Shown piece by piece: positions 1-5,795 of a stretch of 7,141 nucleotides of DNA. The translations under genes were made by a program, and so were the position numbers. The stretch is from Omnitrophica bacterium RIFOXYB12_FULL_50_7 (GTDB taxonomy: Bacteria > Omnitrophota > Omnitrophia > Omnitrophales > Aquincolibacteriaceae). Every line of letters begins with the position of its first letter. Position 1 is the first letter of the stretch. The DNA lies in assembly GCA_001804345.1 (NCBI GenBank), contig MHFU01000173.1, positions 6,201 through 13,341 of the forward strand, read 5' to 3'. The notes beneath the pieces were generated by a model. The model did no database searches. It saw only the letters and a program-made list of their open reading frames with translations, and was not told where the DNA came from.

Positions 1-617
1 ACCACTTCTCCGGGGATCTTATACCGATTGCGCATCGCCTCTTCCCGTTGAGAATTAAGCGCGTTCACTCCCCAAAAAAGAAGAAAAACAACAAGGACTG
101 CCGCTCCCCAATAAAAAACACGACGGAAGGCCACCTGTTTTGGGTCTAAAAAAAACTTGGACAGCTCGCCCGCTTTTTCAGAAAACCCCGTCCATAGATC
201 CAAAAACGAGACCGACTTATTTCCCCGGGAACGATTGTAAGGAAAACGGGAGGGGAAACCCGAATGGGAGGATGCTGAAGCAGAAGAAACAATTTTTTTT
301 TCAAAATCGTGCAGCGAAACATAGCGCGACGCGTGATCGGCCGGCTTTTGTTCCGGAGAAACCTGACGCGGAGACAGGCTCGACTCGGACAATACGTCTC
401 TTTGTACGCTAAAAAGATCGATAGACGAATCTTTCTCTAGAAAAGACTCCTTTGAGAGCAACGGCGCCGATGCTGGCTCCTTGAAGTGTTCCCGATTCCC
501 ACGCACGCCCTGAGTGGCCCCGTCAGAAAACTCGCCATAAAGTCTTTTTTGGATTTCGGATTCAGAAAGTACCGAGGAGGGGGCGTCGGTATTTTTCTTC
601 TTGGTGAAAAACCCCAT
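1..617 (-). CDS. Single-pass membrane protein of unknown function, C-terminus cut off by the window edge
   Basis: An open frame of 205 codons runs from ATG at 617-615 to the left edge without a stop. I do not recognise the family with certainty. The first ~165 residues are polar and Ser/Pro/Lys-rich, starting MGFFTKKK with SEIQKRLYGEF at about 20-30, and look disordered and cytoplasmic. One hydrophobic helix follows at about 167-184 (core GAAVLVVFLLFWGV), then a basic/polar stretch that should lie outside the membrane. A GGGGAG ribosome site at 631-626, inside the end of the preceding acetyltransferase gene, sits 8 nt before the ATG. The stop of that gene (TAG) and this ATG are one base apart, so the two are probably translationally coupled. 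Residues 55-62 (SKESFLEK) nearly match residues 21-28 (SKASFLEK) of the SPOR protein at 1926-2531, and the layout (cytoplasmic tail, one helix, exported part) is the same. A paralogous envelope protein, perhaps also ending in SPOR, is an inference; the missing part would decide it. Confidence 0.8.
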   Translation of the reverse strand, partial: MGFFTKKKNTDAPSSVLSESEIQKRLYGEFSDGATQGVRGNREHFKEPASAPLLSKESFLEKDSSIDLFSVQRDVLSESSLSPRQVSPEQKPADHASRYVSLHDFEKKIVSSASASSHSGFPSRFPYNRSRGNKSVSFLDLWTGFSEKAGELSKFFLDPKQVAFRRVFYWGAAVLVVFLLFWGVNALNSQREEAMRNRYKIPGEV

Positions 618-618
618 G

Positions 619-1116
619 CTAGGCTCTCCCCTTTTTGGCATGGACATCTTCGCGAAGACACAGCGACAACTTGATAAGTTCAATGGGACCCAGAACAATA
701 TGCGCGCGCTGAACAAAACCGTTCTTGCGACAAAGATCGATCGCCCCCGACATCTTGGAAGTGGTCTTAAAAACAACCTCTTCATAACCCGTCTCGCGGC
801 AAAAGTCCAGCGCACGATCAATCAGCCGCTTACCGATCTTCAGTTTTCGATGCGTGGTTGCGACAAACAAACGACGGAGCAACGCGACCCGGCCGTCCTC
901 TTTTTTGATCGCAACGGTCCCGACCACCTTGTGTGATTTATTATCCATCGCCACAAAGAACGCCTCACCGATCCCACCGTAGGCTTTTTCAATGCATTCA
1001 ACATCCTCGGTAGGATAGGCGTGTTTGGCGTCATGGAACTCGCTATCCATAATGCTGCTGATGAGATCGACCACTGCGGCATCATCATCTTTCATGGATC
1101 TTCGGATCGTGATCAT
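619..1116 (-). CDS. GNAT-family N-acetyltransferase
   Basis: A 165-residue protein of the usual single-domain GNAT length, predicted to transfer an acetyl group from acetyl-CoA to an amine; the substrate cannot be told. It starts MITIRR, a typical first strand, followed by the helix DDAAVVDLISSIM. The central strands are FFVAMD (53-58) and VVGTVAI (64-70). The acetyl-CoA site follows strand LRRLFV (80-85) and reads RKLKIGKRL (90-98). The family pattern is R/Q-x-x-G-x-G/A, so Arg90 and Gly95 are present but the first glycine is Lys93. The motif-B helix is SGAIDLCRKNGF (123-134). The start is supported by the complete first strand, although no good ribosome site lies directly upstream; GGAG is about 17 nt away. 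It lies 21 nt after the small basic protein gene and one base before the next gene, so it is the middle of a probable three-gene operon. Cytoplasmic, no signal peptide. The fold is fairly certain, the target unknown. Confidence 0.85.
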   Translation of the reverse strand: MITIRRSMKDDDAAVVDLISSIMDSEFHDAKHAYPTEDVECIEKAYGGIGEAFFVAMDNKSHKVVGTVAIKKEDGRVALLRRLFVATTHRKLKIGKRLIDRALDFCRETGYEEVVFKTTSKMSGAIDLCRKNGFVQRAHIVLGPIELIKLSLCLREDVHAKKGRA

Positions 1117-1137
1117 AAAAGTATTTGTTTGACTCCG

Positions 1138-1437
1138 TTAAGCTTTTTTGGTATCGCCGGCTGGTTTTCCAGCAGCTTTGCCTGCGACGGGCTTCGCGGC
1201 ACCCACGGGTGCTGTTGCAGCTCCGGGAGCTGCGGCGCCTTCGGCGGCTCCAGCCTTAGCCTCTTTAACCTTCTTCATCTTGACCTTAAGGGACTTCACT
1301 TTCGGAAGATTGTAGGCCGTTCCACGGTCATTCCATTTGCCCATCTCTTGGAGCTTCTTGACGCGTTCCAGACGTTTAAAAACATTTCGATGTTTGGCTC
1401 CGACACTGTCAGAACGCAGACTAGGATGTTGGGACAT
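1138..1437 (-). CDS. PVC-type small basic protein with Ala/Pro/Lys-rich tail
   Basis: A 99-residue basic protein. Residues 1-60 match the pattern I know for the small basic protein family of Chlamydiae, Verrucomicrobia and Planctomycetes: an opening MSxxxSLR, then GAKHRNVFKRLERVKKL (13-29), a G-x-W turn (GKW 33-35), and NLPKVKSLKVK (43-53). The molecular role of the family is not established; the strong positive charge suggests nucleic acid or ribosome binding, which is inference. From about 61 to the end the chain is almost only Ala, Gly, Pro, Lys and Val, a low-complexity extension longer than the family core, resembling the tails of histone-H1-like proteins. An AAGGAG ribosome site at 1454-1449 lies 11 nt before the ATG, slightly long but usable. 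A consensus -10 box sits about 67 nt upstream of the ATG, so this is the first gene of an operon with the acetyltransferase and the left-edge membrane protein. It is the best taxonomic marker in the window. Confidence 0.85.
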   Translation of the reverse strand: MSQHPSLRSDSVGAKHRNVFKRLERVKKLQEMGKWNDRGTAYNLPKVKSLKVKMKKVKEAKAGAAEGAAAPGAATAPVGAAKPVAGKAAGKPAGDTKKA

Positions 1438-1503
1438 AAGACACTAAACTCCTTTGTTTGTGCATTTGGATCAATCCGAACAGTTATGCTGTTGGAGGTG
1501 TGC

Positions 1504-1509
1504 ATTATA
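1504..1509 (-). promoter_or_regulatory. Consensus -10 box for the small basic protein operon
   Basis: The minus strand reads TATAAT, a perfect sigma-70 -10 hexamer. At the best spacing (17 nt) the -35 region (1527-1532) is TAGCCA, a poor match to TTGACA, and it lies directly against the palindrome array that begins at 1533. No extended -10 TG is present. The transcript would start near 1497 and have a leader of about 60 nt that opens with a small hairpin (5-bp stem 1479-1483/1489-1493). The perfect hexamer in the only gap before a gene family expected to be well expressed supports it; the weak -35 lowers certainty. Confidence 0.6.
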
Positions 1510-1532
1510 CCGATGCGAAAGGAAATTGGCTA

Positions 1533-1700
1533 GTCCCAATTCTTATCAATTTCAGAGCATCTGAAATTGGGGCAATCCTTGTCGACCATTTATGAAAAGA
1601 ATGCAAGACAAGGATAGTCCCAATTCTTATCAATTTCAGAGTATCTGAAATTGGGGCAATCCTTGTCGACCATTTATGAAAAGAATGCAAGACAAGGATA
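1533..1700. repeat. Near-identical 84-bp direct duplication (A1B1 and A2B2)
   Basis: Positions 1533-1616 and 1617-1700 are the same 84 bp apart from one transition in the A-unit loop (c at 1558, t at 1642). A3 at 1701-1741 is identical to A1. The outer members A4, B3 and B4 have diverged strongly. This points to a recent tandem expansion of a two-unit block next to the promoter, within an older array. Confidence 0.95.
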
Positions 1701-1868
1701 GTCCCAATTCTTATCAATTTCAGAGCATCTGAAATTGGGGCAGTCCCAATCCCAATCAATCGAAGCGAAGCTGAGATTGGGGCTGTCCTGACTACCCTTC
1801 GGAAAAAGAAAACAATAGTCAGGACTGTCCTTGTCAACCATTCAAGAAAAGAATGCGCAACAAGGGAC
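1533..1868. repeat. Tandem array of eight 41-42 nt palindromic units, 42-bp period
   Basis: Eight hairpin units lie head to tail with a single base between neighbours. On the plus strand they are A1 1533-1573, B1 1575-1615, A2 1617-1657, B2 1659-1699, A3 1701-1741, A4 1743-1783, B3 1785-1825 and B4 1827-1868; spacers are a,a,a,a,a,t,t. All begin gtcc or atcc and end in the approximate complement (ggac, ggat or gggc). A units have arms gtcccaatt/aattggggc and can alternatively form an inner 10-bp stem caatttcaga/tctgaaattg with a 3-nt loop. B1/B2 have arms atccttgtc/gacaaggat; B3 has gtcctgacta/tagtcaggac; B4 is a diverged B with one extra base. Diverged units keep their stems by paired substitutions. 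The array fills the gap between the SPOR gene (it lies 3' of its stop) and the promoter of the small basic protein. It could be a REP-like mobile or structural element; no transposase is visible in the window. Confidence 0.93.
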
Positions 1869-1905
1869 GCTGAAAAGTTTGGGGGGATCTGATTTTGGAG
1901 CAGTT

Positions 1906-1924
1906 AAAACACGCACCCGGCGTG
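1906..1924 (-). terminator. Weak candidate intrinsic terminator after the SPOR gene
   Basis: One base after the SPOR gene stop, the minus strand has CACGC, a five-base loop and GCGTG (1924-1910), followed at once by TTTT (1909-1906). The stem is GC-rich but only 5 bp and the T tract is short, so termination would be partial. The palindrome array just beyond could also stop or protect the transcript. Confidence 0.4.
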
Positions 1925-1925
1925 A

Positions 1926-2531
1926 TCAGCGCACCATCGGCCGAACATAGGCATCGCCTGACACAAGTCCCTGGGCCCTCAGCTGTTTGAGGACGAGTGA
2001 CGCATCCTGGCGCGACTGGAATGCTGCAATACAGACCTGCAGGTGCTTGCCGCTCGGGATCACAAAAGAACTGTACCCCCTCTGGGCGAGTTTTTGTATC
2101 TCACGATCCGCCGCAGACTGGGTGATATAGGTCACATGCTGGATCGTATATTTTCCTTCAGGTTTCATAACCTTGGCCACAGGCTTAGGCAGCTCCACGA
2201 CCATGTTCGGAGCTTCCTTGGAAACAACTTCATCGATCATGGCCGCCGAAGAAGTCTTCGCGACCGAAGCGACGACAGCTTGAGAGGTTTCCGAAGAAAG
2301 GACCTCGGAAGAAACCGAGCGGATCACTTGGCTTTCGCGCGAAGACTTCTTCCCTTTTTCAACTCCCCAAGAAAAGGCCAGCACAAGGAAGACGAGCAGG
2401 ACGAGCGCCAATCCGATCGCCTGGTCGAGACGCAACGTGATAAAGGTCTTTTCAAGAAAAGAAGCTTTTGAGACCGTCGAATCCTCTGAAAGAGTCCGGG
2501 GCGATGGCAGATCGAATAATTCCGTTTGCAT
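1926..2531 (-). CDS. Single-pass membrane protein with C-terminal SPOR domain
   Basis: A 201-residue protein with a polar cytoplasmic tail (1-36), one membrane helix at about 37-56 (LALVLLVFLVLAFSWGV), a Ser/Lys/Val-rich linker (57-125), and a C-terminal domain at about 126-200. That domain has the SPOR plan: GKYTIQHVTYITQSAADREIQKLAQ as strand and helix, GYSSFVIPSGKHLQVCIAAF as two strands, then RQDASLVLKQLRAQG as the second helix. SPOR domains bind denuded glycan strands of septal peptidoglycan, so the protein is expected in the inner membrane with the domain outside, acting in division or wall remodelling. A GGAGG ribosome site at 2544-2540, 8 nt before the ATG, fixes the start. It follows lepB after 146 bases and is separated from the next gene by the palindrome array, so it may be transcribed alone or as the tail of the rpe-lepA-lepB unit. 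The domain call is firm; the precise partner is unknown. Confidence 0.82.
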   Translation of the reverse strand: MQTELFDLPSPRTLSEDSTVSKASFLEKTFITLRLDQAIGLALVLLVFLVLAFSWGVEKGKKSSRESQVIRSVSSEVLSSETSQAVVASVAKTSSAAMIDEVVSKEAPNMVVELPKPVAKVMKPEGKYTIQHVTYITQSAADREIQKLAQRGYSSFVIPSGKHLQVCIAAFQSRQDASLVLKQLRAQGLVSGDAYVRPMVR

Positions 2532-2591
2532 GGGTAAATCCTCCGTGGGTGTATTTACGGCAAATCACGCGGAAGATTTAATTTAAATTCA

Positions 2592-2609
2592 GGTATGGTG
2601 CGCCATACC
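2592..2609. repeat. Perfect inverted repeat upstream of the SPOR gene
   Basis: Seven-base arms ggtatgg and ccatacc flank tgcg, within the 146-base gap between lepB and the SPOR gene, about 60 bases before the SPOR start. No T tract follows on the minus strand, so it is a poor terminator. It could be an operator for a dimeric regulator or an RNA hairpin in the leader. No convincing promoter could be placed beside it. Confidence 0.55.
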
Positions 2610-2677
2610 GGTGTGTACAGGGTCGGGTACCAGAACGGTTACAATAAATCTTTATGAGAGGACCAGGCAAGGCTCGC

Positions 2678-3343
2678 CTACTTTGCTATCCTAATTCTTT
2701 TAGGCGGCCACCAGATCATGAAGGCTTTCCCCACCAAATCTTTTTTCGGGACAAATCCCCACTGACGGCTGTCGGCCGAGTGGGCGGAATTGTCCCCCAA
2801 CGCAAAATAATGCCCTTCCGGCACACGAATCACCTGGCCGGACTTGCCAAACTTCCAGTCCTCAACATTGTAATAGGTGTTCTTGGAAAACGGCGGCTCC
2901 GTCATCGACTTCCCGTTTACGAGCAATACTCCTTTGCGGATCTCGAGAGATTCCCCGGGAAGTCCCGCGAGCCGTTTGACAAAATCTTTTTTTCGGTCAA
3001 GAGGATACTTAAACACGATGATATCCCCGCGCTCGGGTGAGTGAAAACGATAGCTCAACTTGTCGACGAAGATCTTGTCTTCCTCCATAAAGGTCGGTTT
3101 CATGGAGCCGGTCGGGATCTTGTACGGCCCAAAAATGAACGTACGGATGAAAATGGCTAGCACCGCCGCAATCAGAAGCGGCTCGCCCCAGTTCTTCCAT
3201 TTCTCGAAGAGCCACCGCCGAGGCTCGGCCCGAGCAAATCGCCACTCGCAAGCGAGCTTGGCTCTGTAAATGTAGGCCAACACCAGCACCACCGGCAGAA
3301 GCCAGAGATATTTTCGAATGAGTTGAATAAGATTAAATTCCAT
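2678..3343 (-). CDS. lepB: Signal peptidase I
   Basis: A 221-residue membrane serine protease of family S26 that removes signal peptides from exported proteins at the outer face of the inner membrane. Two hydrophobic segments are visible: about 12-26 (YLWLLPVVLVLAYIY) and 55-72 (PLLIAAVLAIFIRTFIFG), with a basic loop between them. The catalytic serine is Ser80 in IPTGSMKPT and the general base Lys123 in VKRLAGLPGE. The conserved later boxes are present: RGDIIVFKYP (105-114) and GDNSAHSADSR (183-193). The length is close to that of compact bacterial enzymes, without the large insertion of the E. coli protein. An AAGGTGG ribosome site at 3356-3350 lies 6 nt before the ATG, and the lepA stop is one base upstream, giving the lepA-lepB arrangement seen in many bacteria. 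All catalytic parts are intact. Confidence 0.97.
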   Translation of the reverse strand: MEFNLIQLIRKYLWLLPVVLVLAYIYRAKLACEWRFARAEPRRWLFEKWKNWGEPLLIAAVLAIFIRTFIFGPYKIPTGSMKPTFMEEDKIFVDKLSYRFHSPERGDIIVFKYPLDRKKDFVKRLAGLPGESLEIRKGVLLVNGKSMTEPPFSKNTYYNVEDWKFGKSGQVIRVPEGHYFALGDNSAHSADSRQWGFVPKKDLVGKAFMIWWPPKRIRIAK

Positions 3344-3344
3344 A

Positions 3345-5126
3345 TTATTCCACCTTCAAAATGCTAATAAAAGCTTCTTGCGGAAGATCGACTTTGCCAA
3401 TCTTTTTCATACGTTTCTTCCCTTCCTTTTGTTTCTCCCAGAGTTTGCGCTTACGCGTGATGTCGCCACCGTAACATTTGGCCGTCACGTTTTTTTTGAT
3501 CGCGGCGATGGAATCGCGAGCGATCACCTTCGCCCCGATCGCCGCCTGGATCACAACCTCAAACATCTGCCGGGGGATCACTTCCTTGAGCTTTTCCACA
3601 AGCGCCTTGCCACGAGGATAAGCCTTTTCTTTCCAAGTGATGATCGCAAGCGCGTCGACCGGCTCCCCGTTAATGAGGATATCCATCTTGACTAGGTCCG
3701 AGGGTTTATGCCCGATAAACTCATAGTTAAGCGACCCGTAGCCGGCCGTCAGGGACTTGATCTTATCATAAAAATCCATGACGACCTCGGAAAATGGGAT
3801 CTCATAGGTCAGCACCGCGCGCGTCGCGTCGAGATATTCCGTGCTCTTATAGGTCCCTCGACGGTCCTGGCAAAGCTGCATAATCACTCCAAGCGCGGTG
3901 GAAGGAATCATCACGTGCGCCCGGATATACGGTTCCTCGATGATCTCGATTTGCTGCACCGGTGGCAAATTCGTGGGATTCTCGATCTCGAGGATCTCCC
4001 CTTTGGTTGTAAGCACTTTATACCGGACATTCGGCGCGGTGATAATGAGCTGGAGATTAAATTCACGTTCGAGGCGTTCCTTGATGATATCCATATGTAA
4101 AAGTCCGAGAAACCCACAGCGATACCCGTGCCCGAGCGATGCCGAGGATTCCGGCTCATAAACAAAAGAGGAATCATTGAGCCGGAGTTTCGCAAGCGCG
4201 TCCCTCAAGAGCGCGAAATCATTAGCCTGGATCGGATAGAGACCGCAGAAGACCATGGGCTTCACATCCTGATAACCCGGCAACGGCTCCGTGGCGGGAT
4301 TAAGCGCAAGCGTCATCGTATCCCCGATCTTCACATCCGCGATGTCCTTGATATTCGCGTTCACATAACCGACTGCCCCGGCCCCGAGCTCTTCGACAGC
4401 CTCCGGATTCGGATTAAAAATACCGATCTGATCGACCTCGTGCTGGTGTCCGGTCTGCATCATCAGGACCTGATCGTGCGTTCGGAGCTTTCCGTCAAAG
4501 ATACGAAAGTAGGCCACCACCCCCTGATAGCTGTCAAATTTGGAATCAAAAATGAGCGCTCGTAAAGGTTTCTCAAGATCCCCTTGCGGCGGCGGGATCT
4601 TTGAAAGAATAGCCGTCAGGATCTCCTCGGTACCTTCCCCGGTCTTCGCGCTGGAAAAAATGATCTCCTTTTCATCCACGCCCAAAAAATCGATGATCTC
4701 CTTTTTGACCCGTTCCGGCTCCGCGGTCGGAAGATCGATCTTCGTCACAATCGGGATGATCTTGAGATTGCGCTCCATGGCCAGATAAAGATTCGTCACG
4801 GTCTGCGCCTGAATCCCCTGGCCGGCATCCACGAGAAGCAAAACCCCCTCGCAAGCCGCAAGACTTTTGGAGACTTCATAAGTAAAATCGATATGGCCCG
4901 GCGTATCGATCAGATTAAGCCAGTGGTCCTTGTAATGGATACGCACAGCACGGGCTTTGATTGTAATACCGCGCTCACGCTCCAGCTCCATATCATCCAG
5001 GATCTGGTCACGGAACTCGCGTTTACTGATAGCGCCCGTGTGCAAGAGCAGACGGTCCGCAAGCGTGGACTTACCATGGTCAATATGCGCGATAATTGAA
5101 AAATTGCGGATCTTGGAAGGAATCAT
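3345..5126 (-). CDS. lepA: Elongation factor 4 (LepA), ribosome-associated GTPase
   Basis: A 593-residue translational GTPase of full family length. It binds ribosomes and acts in translation under stress and in initiation or ribosome assembly; the exact role in cells is still debated. The G domain shows G1 AHIDHGKS (13-20), the switch-I pattern ERGITIK (51-57), G3 DTPGH (74-78, with the catalytic His78), and G5 SAK (159-161). The G4 guanine-recognition motif is TKID (128-131) instead of the usual NKID. The codon is ACG, two changes from AAC, so it is unlikely to be a single read error. Domains II, III and V follow, and the LepA-specific C-terminal domain ends with the basic TRKRKLWEKQKEGKKRMKK segment before the end at ILKVE. 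The start ATG overlaps the rpe stop by one base (TGATG) with no strong ribosome site, so translation is probably coupled to rpe. Identity is certain. Confidence 0.98.
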   Translation of the reverse strand: MIPSKIRNFSIIAHIDHGKSTLADRLLLHTGAISKREFRDQILDDMELERERGITIKARAVRIHYKDHWLNLIDTPGHIDFTYEVSKSLAACEGVLLLVDAGQGIQAQTVTNLYLAMERNLKIIPIVTKIDLPTAEPERVKKEIIDFLGVDEKEIIFSSAKTGEGTEEILTAILSKIPPPQGDLEKPLRALIFDSKFDSYQGVVAYFRIFDGKLRTHDQVLMMQTGHQHEVDQIGIFNPNPEAVEELGAGAVGYVNANIKDIADVKIGDTMTLALNPATEPLPGYQDVKPMVFCGLYPIQANDFALLRDALAKLRLNDSSFVYEPESSASLGHGYRCGFLGLLHMDIIKERLEREFNLQLIITAPNVRYKVLTTKGEILEIENPTNLPPVQQIEIIEEPYIRAHVMIPSTALGVIMQLCQDRRGTYKSTEYLDATRAVLTYEIPFSEVVMDFYDKIKSLTAGYGSLNYEFIGHKPSDLVKMDILINGEPVDALAIITWKEKAYPRGKALVEKLKEVIPRQMFEVVIQAAIGAKVIARDSIAAIKKNVTAKCYGGDITRKRKLWEKQKEGKKRMKKIGKVDLPQEAFISILKVE

Positions 5127-5776
5127 CAGAATTTCTTGAAAATCTCTCGGAATTCTTGGATAGCTTTTGCTCGGTCAGCTTTTCCAAAGACAGCGCTCCC
5201 CGCCACCAGGATATCCGCACCGGCCGCAAGCGCCTGCGACGCATTCCCGGCGCCAATGCCGCCATCCACGGAAATAAGCCCCTGAAACTTCGGACGCAGC
5301 ATTTTGACCTTTTCCATCATGTCCGGCATGAACGACTGCCCTCCGAATCCCGGCTCGACCGACATGACAAGAACAAGATCCAGCTCCGGAAGATACGGAA
5401 GGATCATTTCCACGGAGGTCTTCGGACGAAGCGAAATGCCGGCCTTGGCGCCTGAGGCTCTGACCATTTGAAGCGCGCCACGGACATCTTTTTCCGCCTC
5501 GACATGGATCGTGATCCAGTCGGCACCGGCCTTGCGGAACTCCGCAATATAACGGGACGGCGCATCGATCATCAAATGCACATCGAGCGGCAGCTTCGTG
5601 ATTTTGCGAATCGCACTCACCACAAGCGATCCAATTGTAAGATTCGGCACAAAATGCCCGTCCATGACATCGATATGAAGCGCATCGCATCCTGCTTTTT
5701 CGACATCCCGGACTTCCTCAGCCAACCGGCTGAAGTCCGCAGAAAGCAAACTCGGTGCGATCATTATTTTCTTCAC
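5126..5776 (-). CDS. rpe: Ribulose-phosphate 3-epimerase
   Basis: A 216-residue TIM-barrel enzyme that interconverts D-ribulose 5-phosphate and D-xylulose 5-phosphate in the pentose phosphate pathway, in the cytoplasm. Family landmarks appear in order: APSLLSADF (7-15), HIDVMDGHFVPN (34-45), DVHLMI (65-70), the phosphate loop VEPGFGGQSF (140-149), VDGGIG (170-175) and the final phosphate-binding GS (193-194). The metal ligands His34, Asp36, His67 and Asp171 are all present; Asp36 and Asp171 are the catalytic acid and base. The start is GTG at 5776-5774, chosen because it has an AGGAG site 6 nt upstream and gives the usual short basic lead-in MKKIMIAPS; the next ATG (codon 5) would remove it. 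It is the first gene of rpe-lepA-lepB, preceded by a repeat-filled gap, so its promoter is not obvious. Length and motifs are normal. Confidence 0.97.
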   Translation of the reverse strand: MKKIMIAPSLLSADFSRLAEEVRDVEKAGCDALHIDVMDGHFVPNLTIGSLVVSAIRKITKLPLDVHLMIDAPSRYIAEFRKAGADWITIHVEAEKDVRGALQMVRASGAKAGISLRPKTSVEMILPYLPELDLVLVMSVEPGFGGQSFMPDMMEKVKMLRPKFQGLISVDGGIGAGNASQALAAGADILVAGSAVFGKADRAKAIQEFREIFKKF

Positions 5777-5782
5777 GGTGTT

Positions 5783-5787
5783 CTCCT
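5783..5787 (-). promoter_or_regulatory. Ribosome binding site fixing the GTG start of rpe
   Basis: AGGAG on the minus strand with a 6-nt spacer (AACACC) to the GTG codon. This favours GTG over the in-frame ATG four codons later. Confidence 0.8.
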
Positions 5788-5795
5788 GGTACGCC

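Noticed and set aside
140..412. A 90-codon plus-strand open frame
   Set aside because: It is antisense to the left-edge membrane protein, whose 205-codon frame has a ribosome site, a coupled start and a clear membrane helix.
1021..1533. A 170-codon plus-strand open frame
   Set aside because: It lies antisense to the well-supported small basic protein and acetyltransferase genes and gives a Cys/Ser-rich translation typical of a reversed coding frame.
1505..1837. An open frame of about 110 codons on the minus strand made of 14-residue repeats
   Set aside because: The 42-bp period of the palindrome array is a multiple of three, so a frame stays open automatically. It has only a TTG start, no ribosome site, and its stop falls in the -10 box. 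The stems explain the sequence better than coding does.
1533..1868. The array considered as a CRISPR
   Set aside because: Units are palindromic and contiguous with one-base spacers; there are no unique spacer sequences and no cas genes.
1887..1904. A possible ninth, decayed array unit
   Set aside because: It matches the right end of an A unit at 15 of 18 bases, but it is out of the 42-bp register and has no left arm, so it is only a possible remnant.
2641..2670. A promoter for the SPOR gene (minus strand TTGCCT, 18 nt, TATTGT)
   Set aside because: Both hexamers match the consensus at only four of six positions with nothing else to support them.
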